Assembly: GCF_015707995.1 (NCBI RefSeq)
Contig: NZ_JAAGRY010000005.1
Coordinates: 19,811 to 83,810, forward strand
Reading direction: 5' to 3'
DNA length: 64,000 bases
Source of the DNA: Microbacterium paulum
GTDB lineage: Bacteria > Actinomycetota > Actinomycetes > Actinomycetales > Microbacteriaceae
The position numbers and the translations under genes are program-made. The notes beneath the pieces are model-generated. The model saw only the letters and a list, made by a program, of their open reading frames with translations. It did no database searches and had not been told where the DNA came from. Numbering within the stretch: the stretch's first letter is position 1; every line of letters begins with the position of its first letter. Shown piece after piece: positions 18,068-28,905 of the stretch.

Positions 18068-18127
18068 GGATGCCTGCGCAAGCGGCATCCGTGATCGACG
18101 CGGTGAGGCCTTACGGGGCATCCTCAC
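18068..18127 (+). promoter_or_regulatory. Two-hairpin leader of rplY, possible ribosomal-protein autoregulation
   Basis: Hairpin 1: GGATGCC (18068-18074) and GGCATCC (18084-18090), 9-nt loop. Hairpin 2: GTGAGG (18103-18108) and CCTCAC (18122-18127). Both lie between the likely promoter and the Shine-Dalgarno of the L25 gene. The first hairpin is built from two copies of the recurrent GGATGCC motif. Confidence 0.35.
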
Positions 18128-18192
18128 GCGTGTGCGTTCGAGTCGAGACCCCCGATCCCAGACCAGGGCCCACCGCCCGCAAGGAGAACAAC

Positions 18193-18816
18193 ATGTCCAC
18201 CGAGACCGACACCAAGGTCGTCGCCGAGGTCCGCGAGAACTTCGGCAAGGGCTACGCCCGCCGCCTGCGCGCCGCCGGCAAGATCCCCGCCGTGATCTAC
18301 GGCCACGGCACCGACCCCGTGCACGTGTCGCTGCCCGGCCACCAGGTTTCGCTGCTCATCCGCCGCGCCAACGCGGTGCTCGAGCTCGATGTCGCCGGCA
18401 CGCAGCAGCTCACGCTCGTCAAGGACGTGCAGAAGGACCCGGTGCACCAGATCATCGAGCACATCGACCTGCTCGTGGTGAAGAAGGGCGAGAAGATCCA
18501 GGTCGACGTGCCCGTCGTCGTGCTCGGTGAGCCCTTCGCCGGCACCATCGCGAACCTCGAGAACACCACCGTGCTGCTCGAGGTCGAAGCGACCCACATC
18601 CCGCAGCACATCGAGGTCGACGTCGAGGGCCTCGAAGACGGCACGCACATCACCGCCGCCGACCTGAAGCTGCCCCAGGGCTCGTCGCTCGTCGTCGACC
18701 CCGAGACCCTCATCGTCGCCGTGTCCGTGCCCACTTCCGCCCTCGCCGCAGAAGAGGAGATCGCCGAGGCTGACGCCGAGGTCGCCGCCGAGCAGTCCGA
18801 AGAGGCCGCCGAGTAA
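18193..18816 (+). CDS. rplY: 50S ribosomal protein L25/general stress protein Ctc
   Basis: Binds 5S rRNA in the large subunit. 207 residues, the long CTC form: an L25 beta-barrel domain (residues ~5-95, with [25 protein letters not shown] and [19 protein letters not shown]) followed by the TL5 C-terminal domain (~100-190) and an acidic Glu/Ala tail. Start ATG 18193 has AAGGAG 7 nt upstream. A long leader with hairpins precedes it, and a terminator-like hairpin separates it from pth. Confidence 0.96.
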   Translation: MSTETDTKVVAEVRENFGKGYARRLRAAGKIPAVIYGHGTDPVHVSLPGHQVSLLIRRANAVLELDVAGTQQLTLVKDVQKDPVHQIIEHIDLLVVKKGEKIQVDVPVVVLGEPFAGTIANLENTTVLLEVEATHIPQHIEVDVEGLEDGTHITAADLKLPQGSSLVVDPETLIVAVSVPTSALAAEEEIAEADAEVAAEQSEEAAE

Positions 18817-18832
18817 TCACAGCTCATCGTCT

Positions 18833-18870
18833 GCAGCCCGTCTCCGCCGACACCGGGGGAGGCGGGCTGC
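18833..18870 (+). terminator. Hairpin between rplY and pth
   Basis: GCAGCCCG (18833-18840) pairs with CGGGCTGC (18863-18870), and the stem continues inwards as CTCC/GGAG. No T-run, so it may only attenuate read-through into pth, 33 nt downstream. Confidence 0.5.
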
Positions 18871-18902
18871 GACCGTTCCAGCACGCGAGAGAGAGGGAGC
18901 AC

Positions 18903-19487
18903 ATGGCCGACACCTGGTTGGTCGTGGGTCTCGGAAACCCCGGCACCCGCTACGAGAACACGCGCCACAACGTGGGTCAGATGGTCGTCGCGGAACTCGC
19001 CGCGCGCCGGAGCGAGACGCTCCGCGCGCACAAGGCGAACGCCCGCGTCGTCGAGACCTGGCTGCGCCCCGGTGCGGCGAAGCTCGTGCTGGCGACGCCG
19101 AACTCGTTCATGAACGTGTCGGGCGGCCCGGTGTCGCAACTCGCGCGGTTCTACGATGTGCCCGCCGAGCGGATCGTGCTCGTGCACGACGAACTCGACA
19201 TCCCGTTCGACACCATCAAGCTCAAGGTGGGCGGCGGGCACGGCGGGCACAACGGCATCCGCGATGTCGCCAAGGCGCTCGGCACCCCCGACTTCCCTCG
19301 GGTGAGGGTCGGTATCGGTCGCCCGCCCGGTCGGCAAGACCCCGCCGACTGGGTCCTCGACCCGTTCGCGGCCGCCGAGCGCGCGCAGCTGCCGATCCTC
19401 GTCGGCGACGCTGCGGATGCCGTGGAGCAGATCATCGGCGAGGGGCTGCTCGCCGCGCAGCAGAGATTCCACGCGCCGCGCGCGTGA
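18903..19487 (+). CDS. pth: Peptidyl-tRNA hydrolase
   Basis: Releases peptides from prematurely dissociated peptidyl-tRNA. 194 residues. Catalytic His22 in NTRHNVGQM, the [10 protein letters not shown] signature, substrate Asn in [11 protein letters not shown], and HDELDIPF with Asp96, followed by [12 protein letters not shown]. Shine-Dalgarno GAGAGGGAG precedes ATG 18903. It follows rplY, a frequent pairing in actinobacteria. Confidence 0.97.
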   Translation: MADTWLVVGLGNPGTRYENTRHNVGQMVVAELAARRSETLRAHKANARVVETWLRPGAAKLVLATPNSFMNVSGGPVSQLARFYDVPAERIVLVHDELDIPFDTIKLKVGGGHGGHNGIRDVAKALGTPDFPRVRVGIGRPPGRQDPADWVLDPFAAAERAQLPILVGDAADAVEQIIGEGLLAAQQRFHAPRA

Positions 19488-19502
19488 GGGGAGACGGCGT
19501 CG

Positions 19503-20186
19503 TCAAGACGCGCCGGCGGCGATTCCGGCGACGACGAACGCGCCGACCGTGATCCCGTAGAGGAACGGTCCGACAGCCGCGACGACGACCGCGGCGACGC
19601 CGAAGCCCCGGCCGCGCCGCGTGGCGATGGCCGTGATCCCGAGCGCGAGGGCGACCAGGCCGAGCGCCGTGCCGAGCCAGAAGCCGATCTCCGCCCACAG
19701 CACGAGCCCGCGCACGGGGCTGAGGAGGGCGAGCAGCTGATCTTCGGAGAGGTTCTCGAGCCCCTCGGGCGAGAGGCCGATCGCGTGGCGCATCGCGCCC
19801 TCGGCCGCAGCGAATCCGGTGGTGGCGCTCAGGATCACCGAGAGGACGACGGCGGCGATCGCAACGACGAGCGCGACGACGCCCAGTGTGCGGGAACGCG
19901 CCGGGGCGGGCTGGGGCGCGTTCGGGCCGTCCGGATAGCCCGCGGCGCCCGGATAGGGCGCGACGCTGCCCGGGTAGGGGGCCGCGGTGCCCGGGTAAGG
20001 GGCGGGGGCGCCATAGGGAACGGCGCCATAGGGGGCGGGGGCGCCATACGGCGCGGGGGTGCCCGGATAGGGCTCGGGCGCTCCGGTCGGCACGGGAGCC
20101 GCTCCGGGGGCCGGCTGCGTGTAGCCGCCGGTCGGGTACGACTGCGGATACGGGGCCGGCGGGGGCGTCTGCGGGTCGTCGCTCAC
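19503..20186 (-). CDS. Pro/Tyr-rich repeat membrane protein (DUF4190-like)
   Basis: 227 residues from GTG 20186. Residues ~1-95 are low complexity, with repeats of APYPG, APYG and PYPG types. The C-terminal half has three or four membrane helices (VVALVVAIAAVVLSVILS, LVLWAEIGFWLGTALGLVAL and VAAVVVAAVGPFLYGITVGAF). Many actinobacterial proteins share this plan of a proline-rich cytoplasmic tail plus a small helical bundle; no activity can be named. TAGGAT with 6 nt before the GTG gives a leaderless start. It is convergent with pth. Confidence 0.75.
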   Translation of the reverse strand: MSDDPQTPPPAPYPQSYPTGGYTQPAPGAAPVPTGAPEPYPGTPAPYGAPAPYGAVPYGAPAPYPGTAAPYPGSVAPYPGAAGYPDGPNAPQPAPARSRTLGVVALVVAIAAVVLSVILSATTGFAAAEGAMRHAIGLSPEGLENLSEDQLLALLSPVRGLVLWAEIGFWLGTALGLVALALGITAIATRRGRGFGVAAVVVAAVGPFLYGITVGAFVVAGIAAGAS

Positions 20187-20192
20187 ACGCTC

Positions 20193-20198
20193 ATCCTA
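20193..20198 (-). promoter_or_regulatory. -10 hexamer TAGGAT (minus strand), leaderless promoter
   Basis: On the minus strand TAGGAT is followed by 6 nt and GTG 20186. Confidence 0.55.
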
Positions 20199-20285
20199 GG
20201 CAGTGCCCACCGTCCTGGGCATTGTCCGCCGGCGCCCGAATGCGGGGGAGCGGCCATGCCCGAGACCGGTGTCGGTGGGGCGGAA

Positions 20286-20291
20286 TAGACT
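20286..20291 (+). promoter_or_regulatory. -10 hexamer TAGACT, leaderless promoter of mfd
   Basis: TAGACT, 6 nt, GTG 20298; no Shine-Dalgarno. Confidence 0.6.
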
Positions 20292-20297
20292 CGACCG

Positions 20298-23200
20298 GTG
20301 ACAATTTCCGGGATCGCGCGCGCCCTGACGCAGGCTTCTTCCGTGCAGCGCGCCGTCGAGGCCGCGCGCGTCGACACCGACTTCTCGATGGTGGCGGGAC
20401 TCGACGCGCCGGTACTGGCCTCGCTGCTCGCCGAGCGTGGGCGGGCGGGCGGCGGCGGTGCGCCGGCATCCCTTCTCGTCATCACCCCGACCGGGCGACG
20501 CGCCGAGAGCATCGGTGCTGCCCTGCAGAGCCTCGTGCCGCACGCCGCCGTGCGTCACTTTCCGGCGTGGGAGACACTGCCGCACGAGCGGCTGAGCCCC
20601 TCGACCGAGACCGTCGGCCGTCGCCTCGCGGTGCTCCGCGAAGCCGCGCTGTGGTCGGATGCCGGTGACGTGCCCCTCATCGTCACCGCATCCGTGCGCG
20701 GCGCCCTGCAGCCGGTGGCGGCCGGGCTCACCGACGCCGGCGTGCTCGACCTCGCCGTCTCGGGCCGCGGCTACGACCTCGAAGCCGTCGCGCGCCGCCT
20801 CGTGGAGCTCGCCTATCTGCGGGTCGACATGGTCTCGCGGCGCGGCGAGTTCGCGGTGCGCGGAGGCATCCTCGATGTCTTCCCGCCCGTGGCCGACCAC
20901 CCCTACCGCGTCGAGTTCTTCGGCGACGAGGTCGATCAGATCCGCGCGTTCTCGGTCGCCGACCAGCGCTCACTGCCGGGCGAGGTGCCCGCTGTCACGC
21001 TGCTCCCCGCGCGCGAACTGCTGCTCACGCCCGGGGTGCGTGACCGCGCTGCCGCACTGCACGGCAAGTTCCCGGGGCTCCGCACGATGCTCGAGAAGAT
21101 GAGCGAAGGCATCCCGGTGGAGGGCATGGAGTCGCTCCTGCCCGCCGTCGCCGACGGCATCGTGCCGCTCGTCGATTACCTGCCCCGTGGCACGGCCGTC
21201 GCCCTCATCGATCCCGAGCGGGCCGTCACGCGTGCGATGACCCTCGGCGAGACCAACCGCGAGTTCCTCGAAGCCGCGTGGAGTGCCGCGACGGCGGGCG
21301 CCGACGCGCCCGTCGACCTCGACTCGGGCGACTTTCTCGCCCTGCCCGAACTGCACGCCGCGACGCGTGAGCGCGGTGGGGTGTGGTGGACGTTCAGCGG
21401 CTTCGATTCGGGCGAGACGGATGCCGCCGACGAAGGCCTCGGCTCGAGCGACGTCGTGCGCGTGCCCGCGCGCCCGGTGCCGTCGTTCCAGGGGAACGTC
21501 GACGGCGCCACGGCCCACGTCGGTACGCTCGTCGCCGACGGGTGGAGCGTCGCGGTCACCGCCTCGGGCGCCGGTCTCGTCGACCGCGCCGGGGACGTGC
21601 TCGCCGACCGCGGCATCGCGGCGCGCACCGCCGAGGGGCTCGACGACGCTCCCGAGCCGGGTGTCGTCGTCGCCGTGCTGGGCCAGCTCGAGAGCGGCTT
21701 CGAGCTGCCCGAGACGAAGCTCGCCGTGCTCACCGAGGCCGAGTTCTACGGCCGCACGATCGCCGCCGACGGGCGTGTGGTGAAGAAGCTCGCCTCGCGG
21801 CGGCGGAACGTCGTCGACCCGCTGCAGTTGAAGGCGGGCGACGTCGTCGTGCACTCCACGCACGGCATCGGGCGCTTCGTCGAGCTCGTGCAGCGCGAGG
21901 TGTCGTCGGGTGGACGGAACGCGGTGAAGACCACCCGCGAGTACCTCGTGCTCGAATACGCGCCGTCCAAGCGCGGGCACCCGGGCGACAAGCTGTTCGT
22001 CCCCACCGATCAGCTCGACCTGCTGAGCAAATACGTCGGCGGCGACGCGCCGGCCCTGTCGAAGATGGGCGGCAGCGACTGGGCGGCGGCGAAGGGCAAG
22101 GCGCGAAAGGCCGTGCGCGACATCGCCGTCGAGCTCGTCAAGCTCTACTCGGCGCGCATGTCGGCGAAAGGCTACGCGTTCGGGCCCGACACGCCGTGGC
22201 AGCGCGAGCTCGAAGAGGCCTTCCCGTTCGCCGAGACGCCCGACCAGTTGCAGACGATCGACGAGATCAAAGCCGACATGGAGCGGCCCATCCCGATGGA
22301 CCGCCTGCTGTCGGGAGACGTCGGCTTCGGCAAGACCGAGGTCGCCGTGCGCGCCGCGTTCAAGGCGATTCAAGACGGCAAGCAGGTCGCCATGCTCGTG
22401 CCGACGACGCTGCTCGTCAAGCAGCACCTTGAGACCTTCACCGAGCGCTTCGCCGGGTTCCCCGTGAAGGTGCGCGCGCTCTCGCGCTTCCAGACCGACA
22501 AAGAAGCCCGCGACACGCTCGCGGGGCTCACCGACGGCACCGTCGACATGGTCATCGGCACGCACCGCATCCTCACCGAGAAGGTCATCTTCAAAGACCT
22601 CGGCCTCATGATCATCGACGAGGAGCAGCGGTTCGGCGTCGAGCACAAGGATGCCTTGAAGAAGCTCAAGACCAACGTCGACATCCTCGCGATGAGCGCG
22701 ACCCCCATTCCCCGCACCTTGGAAATGGCGGTCACCGGCATCCGTGAGATGTCGACCCTGCAGACGCCGCCCGAGGACCGGCATCCGATCCTCTCGTACG
22801 TCGGCGCGCGCAGCGACAAGCAGATCGCCGCCGCGATCCGGCGCGAGCTGCTGCGCGAGGGACAGGTGTTCTACGTGCACAACCGGGTGCAGTCGATCCA
22901 GCGCGTCGCCGCGCACCTGGCCGAACTCGTGCCCGAGGCGCGCATCGCGGTCGCGCACGGACAGATGGGCGAGCACGCCCTCGAAGAGGTCGTCGACGGG
23001 TTCTGGGAGCGCAAGTACGACGTGCTCGTCTCGACGACGATCGTCGAGACGGGGCTCGACATCTCGAACGCGAACACGATCATCATCGACCGCGCCGACA
23101 AGTACGGACTCAGCCAGCTGCACCAGCTGCGCGGGCGCGTCGGGCGCGCTCGCGAGCGGGCGTACGCGTACTTCCTCTACGACGACCTCACACCGCTCTC

Positions 23201-23906
23201 CGAGACGGCGGCCGACCGGCTCGAGACGATCGCGGTCAACAACGACCTCGGCTCGGGCATGCAGGTGGCGCTGAAAGACCTCGAGATCCGCGGCGCCGGC
23301 AACCTGCTCGGCGCCGAGCAGGCGGGGCACATCGCCGGCGTCGGCTTCGACCTCTACCTGCGCATGATCGGCGAGGCGGTCGCGACATTCCGCGGCGACG
23401 AGGTCGACGGACCGCAAGAGCTGCGGCTCGAGCTGCCGGTCGACGCGCGCCTTCCCGAGACCTACATCGACAGCGAACGGCTGCGCCTCGAGGCGTACCA
23501 GAAGCTGTCGGCCGCCGCCTCGCTCACCGCCGCGCCCGCGTCCGGCGGCGACGCGATCGATCTCGTGCGCGAAGAGCTCGAAGACCGCTACGGCCAGGCG
23601 CCGGCCGAGGTCGAGGGACTCTTCCGCATCGCGCGGTTGCGCCGGCGCGCCGCGCAATCGCAATTGACCGATGTCGTGGCGATGGGGCCGAACCTGCGCG
23701 TCGCGCCCGCGCCGGCGGCCGACTCGCTGCGCGTGCGGCTGCAGCGGCTGTACCCGAAGTCGAAGGTGCTCGCCGGGGGAGAGGCGATGGTCGTGCCGCT
23801 CCCGAACGCGGGCGGCGAGCCGCTCGCCGATACCGACCTGATCGCCTGGGTCGAGCAGCTGCTCGACCAGCTGTTCCCCCTGCCCGAACCCGCCGCCGAG
23901 GCCTGA
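20298..23906 (+). CDS. mfd: Transcription-repair coupling factor Mfd
   Basis: Displaces RNA polymerase stalled at lesions and recruits UvrA. 1202 residues, full length. N-terminal UvrB-homology module (~1-350), RNA polymerase-interacting CarD-like domain (from about residue 510, LKAGDVVVHSTHGIGRFVEL), DNA translocase with Walker A GDVGFGKT at 673-680 and DEEQ at 774-777, helicase motifs HRILTE, MSATPIPRTLEMAVTGIR and HQLRGRVGRA, and a C-terminal TRCF domain. The leaderless GTG start is supported by TAGACT. Confidence 0.97.
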   Translation: MTISGIARALTQASSVQRAVEAARVDTDFSMVAGLDAPVLASLLAERGRAGGGGAPASLLVITPTGRRAESIGAALQSLVPHAAVRHFPAWETLPHERLSPSTETVGRRLAVLREAALWSDAGDVPLIVTASVRGALQPVAAGLTDAGVLDLAVSGRGYDLEAVARRLVELAYLRVDMVSRRGEFAVRGGILDVFPPVADHPYRVEFFGDEVDQIRAFSVADQRSLPGEVPAVTLLPARELLLTPGVRDRAAALHGKFPGLRTMLEKMSEGIPVEGMESLLPAVADGIVPLVDYLPRGTAVALIDPERAVTRAMTLGETNREFLEAAWSAATAGADAPVDLDSGDFLALPELHAATRERGGVWWTFSGFDSGETDAADEGLGSSDVVRVPARPVPSFQGNVDGATAHVGTLVADGWSVAVTASGAGLVDRAGDVLADRGIAARTAEGLDDAPEPGVVVAVLGQLESGFELPETKLAVLTEAEFYGRTIAADGRVVKKLASRRRNVVDPLQLKAGDVVVHSTHGIGRFVELVQREVSSGGRNAVKTTREYLVLEYAPSKRGHPGDKLFVPTDQLDLLSKYVGGDAPALSKMGGSDWAAAKGKARKAVRDIAVELVKLYSARMSAKGYAFGPDTPWQRELEEAFPFAETPDQLQTIDEIKADMERPIPMDRLLSGDVGFGKTEVAVRAAFKAIQDGKQVAMLVPTTLLVKQHLETFTERFAGFPVKVRALSRFQTDKEARDTLAGLTDGTVDMVIGTHRILTEKVIFKDLGLMIIDEEQRFGVEHKDALKKLKTNVDILAMSATPIPRTLEMAVTGIREMSTLQTPPEDRHPILSYVGARSDKQIAAAIRRELLREGQVFYVHNRVQSIQRVAAHLAELVPEARIAVAHGQMGEHALEEVVDGFWERKYDVLVSTTIVETGLDISNANTIIIDRADKYGLSQLHQLRGRVGRARERAYAYFLYDDLTPLSETAADRLETIAVNNDLGSGMQVALKDLEIRGAGNLLGAEQAGHIAGVGFDLYLRMIGEAVATFRGDEVDGPQELRLELPVDARLPETYIDSERLRLEAYQKLSAAASLTAAPASGGDAIDLVREELEDRYGQAPAEVEGLFRIARLRRRAAQSQLTDVVAMGPNLRVAPAPAADSLRVRLQRLYPKSKVLAGGEAMVVPLPNAGGEPLADTDLIAWVEQLLDQLFPLPEPAAEA

Positions 23907-23937
23907 CCGCCGCGCCGGCGCGGCGCAGCGATCAGGC
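23901..23937. terminator. Bidirectional hairpin between mfd and gdhA
   Basis: Inner stem CGCCGCG (23908-23914), loop CCGG, CGCGGCG (23919-23925). Outer arms GCCTGA (23901-23906, overlapping the mfd stop) and TCAGGC (23932-23937). It lies between convergent genes. Confidence 0.5.
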
Positions 23938-23954
23938 CACCTGTCGGGCAGGGC

Positions 23955-25355
<1,401 letters not shown>

Positions 25356-25357
25356 TC

Positions 25358-25363
25358 ACCCTA
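25358..25363 (-). promoter_or_regulatory. -10 hexamer TAGGGT of gdhA
   Basis: Minus-strand TAGGGT about 45 nt upstream of GTG 25313, in the gdhA/hexapeptide divergent region. Confidence 0.4.
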
Positions 25364-25455
25364 ACGGCGCCGCCGTGCGCCCTCGACGCGTGTGACATCG
25401 CCGCCCTACGCTGGGCCGTGGAGGCCCGTCGTGGCGACGGCCGAGGAGGTCCACC

Positions 25456-26055
25456 ATGCAGTTCGAGCACCTCGGGGCGCAGCCCCGCATCCACCCGGGC
25501 GCGGTCGTCGCGCCGACGGCCGTGATCTCGGGCGACGTCACGATCGGCGCCGGATGTCAGGTGCTGCACGGCGCCGTGCTGACGGCGGAAGGCGGCCCGA
25601 TCACCCTCGGCGAACACGTCATCGTGATGGAGAACGCCCTCATCCGCGCGAGCGCCGCGAACCCCGTCCACATCGGCTCGCACGTTCTCGTGGGGCCCAC
25701 GGCGAGCCTGTCGGGCGCGACGGTGGGCGACGAGGTGTTCCTCGCGACCGGCACCCGGGTGTTCAACGGTGCGCGGATCGGGGAGCGCAGCGAAGTGCGC
25801 ATCGGGGCGATCGTGCACCTGCGCACGGTGCTGCCGCCCGAGTCGGTCGTGCCGATCGGCTGGATCGCGGTCGGCGATCCGGCGCAGGTGTTCTCACCCG
25901 ACCGGCACGACGAGATCTGGGCGCTGCAGAAAGATCTCGACTTCCCCGGCTACGTGTTCGGCCTCGACCGTGACACGCCCGACCTGATGATCCAGCTCAC
26001 CGAGCGTTACGGCGCCGCCCTCGCACGCCACGCCCGCGACGGGCGCCTCGACTGA
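25456..26055 (+). CDS. Hexapeptide-repeat protein, gamma-carbonic-anhydrase/acyltransferase-like
   Basis: 199 residues. A left-handed beta-helix is evident from repeated [LIV]-G-x4 units across residues ~10-130 (IHPGAVVAPTAVISGDVTIG, HIGSHVLVGPTASLSGATVG, VFLATGTRVFNGARIG), closed by a C-terminal helical tail. Members close to gamma carbonic anhydrases carry three Zn-binding His; here the His and Asn pattern is only partly visible, so enzymatic activity is uncertain. GAGGAGG lies 6 nt before ATG 25456. It is divergent from gdhA. Confidence 0.8.
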   Translation: MQFEHLGAQPRIHPGAVVAPTAVISGDVTIGAGCQVLHGAVLTAEGGPITLGEHVIVMENALIRASAANPVHIGSHVLVGPTASLSGATVGDEVFLATGTRVFNGARIGERSEVRIGAIVHLRTVLPPESVVPIGWIAVGDPAQVFSPDRHDEIWALQKDLDFPGYVFGLDRDTPDLMIQLTERYGAALARHARDGRLD

Positions 26056-26083
26056 CGCCGCGCCCACCCGCGGCGCGGGCGTC
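26054..26083. terminator. GC-rich hairpin between convergent genes
   Basis: GACGCC-GCGCC (26054-26064) and GGCGCG-GGCGTC (26072-26083) pair over 11 bp with a single bulge. Located between the hexapeptide gene and ppc. Confidence 0.45.
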
Positions 26084-26110
26084 CGCCGGCGGAGCGCCGT
26101 CTGGCCGGGC

Positions 26111-28795
26111 TCACCCGGTGTTCTGCAGTCCGGCCGAAACCCCCGAGACCGAGAGCAGCAGCAGCCGCTGCCAGCCGGGAAGGTCCTCCTCCGGCACGTC
26201 GCCGGTGCGCAGCGTCCGCAGGGCGCGCAGCTGCAGGAGCGACAGGGCGTCGACGTAGGGGCTCCGCATCTTCACGGCGCGCTGCAGCACGGGCTTGTTC
26301 GCGAGCAGGTCGTCGCCCCCGGCGATGGCGATGACCCAGCGCTTGGTCAGGGCCATCTCCTCGGCGACGAGGTCGCCGAGGTCCGCCCGGTCGCCGAGAT
26401 CGAGGTAGCGCCGCGCGATGCGGTCGTCGGCCTTCGCGAGGCTCATGCCGACGTTGTCGATGACGGTGCGGAAGAGGGGCCATTCGTCGTAGGCGCGGCG
26501 CAGCACGTCGATGTCGCCGACGGCGTCGAGCGCGGTGCCGAGCCCGAACCAGCCGGCCAGGTTGATGCGCGCCTGCGACCAGGCGAAGACCCAGGGGATC
26601 GCGCGCAGGTCCTCGAGGGATTCGACCGAGAGCCCGCGGCGGGCCGGGCGCGAGCCGAGTGCGAGCAGGCCGATCTCCTCCATCGGGGTCACGGTCGCGA
26701 ACCACGGGGCGAAGCCGTCGGCCTTCACGAGCGCGAAGAACCGCTCGCGCGACGCGCGGTCCATCGTCGCGGCGACGTCGGCGTAGCGTTCGGCGGCCTC
26801 GCGGTTGTGCGACTCGATCGAGGGGGCGGATGCCAGGAGCACCGCCGCGGCGACCTGGTCGATGTGGCGCATCGCGATGTTCGGGTCGCCGTACCGCGCG
26901 AAGATGACCTCGCCCTGCTCGGTGAGCTTGAACCTGCCGTCGACCGAGTGCGGCGGCTGCGCGAGGATCGCCGAGTTCGCGGGGCCGCCGCCGCGCCCGA
27001 GAGCGCCGCCGCGGCCGTGGAAGAGGGTGAGCTGGATGCCTTCGTCCTGCGCCCACGCGGCGATCTTCGCCTGCGCTTCGTACAGGGCGAGGTTCGCGGC
27101 GACCGGCCCGACGTCCTTCGACGAGTCGGAGTAGCCGAGCATGACCTCGAGGCGCCGGCCCGTGGCATCCATCCGCGCGGCGAAGTCGGGGTGGTCGATG
27201 ATCTCGGCCATGATGGCGGGCGCCGCCTGCAGGTCGGCGAACGTCTCGAACAGCGGGATCACGTCGAGTACCGGCGCCGTGCCGCCGGGGCCCGCCGCGA
27301 AGCGGGCGAGCTCGTGCACGGTCGCGAGGTCGTTCGCCGACTGGGTGAAAGAGACGATGTAGCGCCCCGCGGCGCCGGGGCCGTAGCGGTGCTGGATCTG
27401 CGCGATCGTGCGGAAGACGTCGAGCACTTCTTCGGCCTGCGTGCTCAGGGCGGCGCCCTCGTCCCGCGCCGCGATGCACTCGGCGAGCACCTTCGCGTGC
27501 ACCGCGGAGTGCTGGCGCACCTCGAGCTCCGCGAGGTGGAAGCCGAAGGTCTCGACCTGCCAGATGAGCTGCTGGAGGTGTCCGTAGGCCTGGCGCGGTG
27601 CGCCGGCGGCGACGAGCGAGTCCTGGACGACCCGGAGGTCTGCGAGCAGGTGCGCGGGATCGCGGTAAGCGAGATCGGCGTCGCGGCGCCGAGTGGCCGA
27701 GATGCGTCGCGTGAGGAGCAGTATCGCACGCTTGTGCGGCTCGCCCGTGGCCCGTTTGGCGGCGTCGGCTGCGCCGTCTTCGTCGGCCGACGACAAGCGC
27801 TGCAGCAGGGAGTCGAGCGCCGGGCTCGGCACCGTCGTGTCGGCCGAGAGGGTGAGGGTCTTGGCGATGCGGTTCGCCGAGTTCTCGAGGCCGAGCAGAA
27901 TGTGCTCGGCGGCGATACCGGCCGCCTTCTTGGTGATCGATGCCGTGACGAACGGATTGCCGTCGCGGTCGCCGCCCACCCACGTGCCCAGGCGTACGAA
28001 CGGCCGCACGACGGGGGCGCGGCTGCCGGCGGCGGGTCCCTGCAGGGCGTCGTCGACGCGGCGGTAGACATGCGGCACGGCGGTGTAGAGCGTCTCGTCG
28101 AAGACGGCCATGATGGCGCGCACCTCGTCGACGGGCGTCGGCTTCTCGGCGCGCAGGGGAGCGGTGCGCCACAGCGTGTCGATCTCTTCGAGCATGCGGC
28201 GCTCGGCGCGGCGCTCGTCGGCACCGCCCCGCAGCGACGCGTCGTGCTCGCTGAGCAGGTTCACGAGGCGACGGATGCTCGTCGAGACCGCGCGACGGCG
28301 GGCCTCGGTCGGGTGGGCGGTGAAGACGGGGTGGAACCTCAGCGCCTGCAGACGCTTCAGCGCCGTGTCGTCGCCGACCTCGGCGGCCAGGCGCACGAAC
28401 GCGGCGGCGACCGAATCCGCGGCATCCTCCTTCTCGGGCCGGCCGTCGCGTTCGCGCAGAACGCGTACGCGCTGGTGCTCCTCGGCGAGGTTCACGAGGT
28501 GGAAGTACACCGTGAAGGCGCGGGCGACCTCGTCGGCGCGCGCGATGGAGAACGACTCGGCGATCGAGGCGGCTCGCTCGAACGCTTCGTCCGACTCGTC
28601 GGTGTAGGCGGCGATCGTCGCCTGCCGCAGCCGCTCGACGTCCTCGTACAGGCCCGGCGACCCGCTCTCGCGCAGCACGCGGCCGAGCAGAGCGCCGAGC
28701 ATGCGCACGTCGGCACGCATGCTCTCGGGCAGTTCCTGCTCGGCTTCGTAGCGCCCGACGAGGTCGATGGCTTCGGTGCGGGTCAGTTCTCGCAT
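26111..28795 (-). CDS. ppc: Phosphoenolpyruvate carboxylase
   Basis: Anaplerotic carboxylation of PEP to oxaloacetate. 894 residues, full length. Catalytic His161 in FTAHPTEARRR, the second signature MLGYSDSSKDVGPVAAN, the mobile loop FHGRGGALGRGGGP, and the invariant C-terminal QNTG. Arg-rich allosteric regions are present. TAGCGT lies 6 nt before ATG 28795 on the minus strand, giving a leaderless start. Confidence 0.97.
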   Translation of the reverse strand: MRELTRTEAIDLVGRYEAEQELPESMRADVRMLGALLGRVLRESGSPGLYEDVERLRQATIAAYTDESDEAFERAASIAESFSIARADEVARAFTVYFHLVNLAEEHQRVRVLRERDGRPEKEDAADSVAAAFVRLAAEVGDDTALKRLQALRFHPVFTAHPTEARRRAVSTSIRRLVNLLSEHDASLRGGADERRAERRMLEEIDTLWRTAPLRAEKPTPVDEVRAIMAVFDETLYTAVPHVYRRVDDALQGPAAGSRAPVVRPFVRLGTWVGGDRDGNPFVTASITKKAAGIAAEHILLGLENSANRIAKTLTLSADTTVPSPALDSLLQRLSSADEDGAADAAKRATGEPHKRAILLLTRRISATRRRDADLAYRDPAHLLADLRVVQDSLVAAGAPRQAYGHLQQLIWQVETFGFHLAELEVRQHSAVHAKVLAECIAARDEGAALSTQAEEVLDVFRTIAQIQHRYGPGAAGRYIVSFTQSANDLATVHELARFAAGPGGTAPVLDVIPLFETFADLQAAPAIMAEIIDHPDFAARMDATGRRLEVMLGYSDSSKDVGPVAANLALYEAQAKIAAWAQDEGIQLTLFHGRGGALGRGGGPANSAILAQPPHSVDGRFKLTEQGEVIFARYGDPNIAMRHIDQVAAAVLLASAPSIESHNREAAERYADVAATMDRASRERFFALVKADGFAPWFATVTPMEEIGLLALGSRPARRGLSVESLEDLRAIPWVFAWSQARINLAGWFGLGTALDAVGDIDVLRRAYDEWPLFRTVIDNVGMSLAKADDRIARRYLDLGDRADLGDLVAEEMALTKRWVIAIAGGDDLLANKPVLQRAVKMRSPYVDALSLLQLRALRTLRTGDVPEEDLPGWQRLLLLSVSGVSAGLQNTG

Positions 28796-28801
28796 CCCCC
28801 C

Positions 28802-28807
28802 ACGCTA
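28802..28807 (-). promoter_or_regulatory. -10 hexamer TAGCGT (minus strand), leaderless promoter of ppc
   Basis: TAGCGT, six G residues, then ATG 28795 on the minus strand. Confidence 0.6.
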
Positions 28808-28905
28808 ACGCCCGCCTGTTTCGGCTGTGTCACGCGTTACGATGGGTCAGGGTGTGCCGGGAAGCCTGGTCGGCGTTTCTGTTCCCCGACCCCGAAAGCA
28901 GAGGC

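Noticed and set aside
19880..20180. Possible tandem DNA repeat or CRISPR-like array
   Set aside because: The repetition is the codon-level result of PYPG/APYG protein repeats with irregular spacing.
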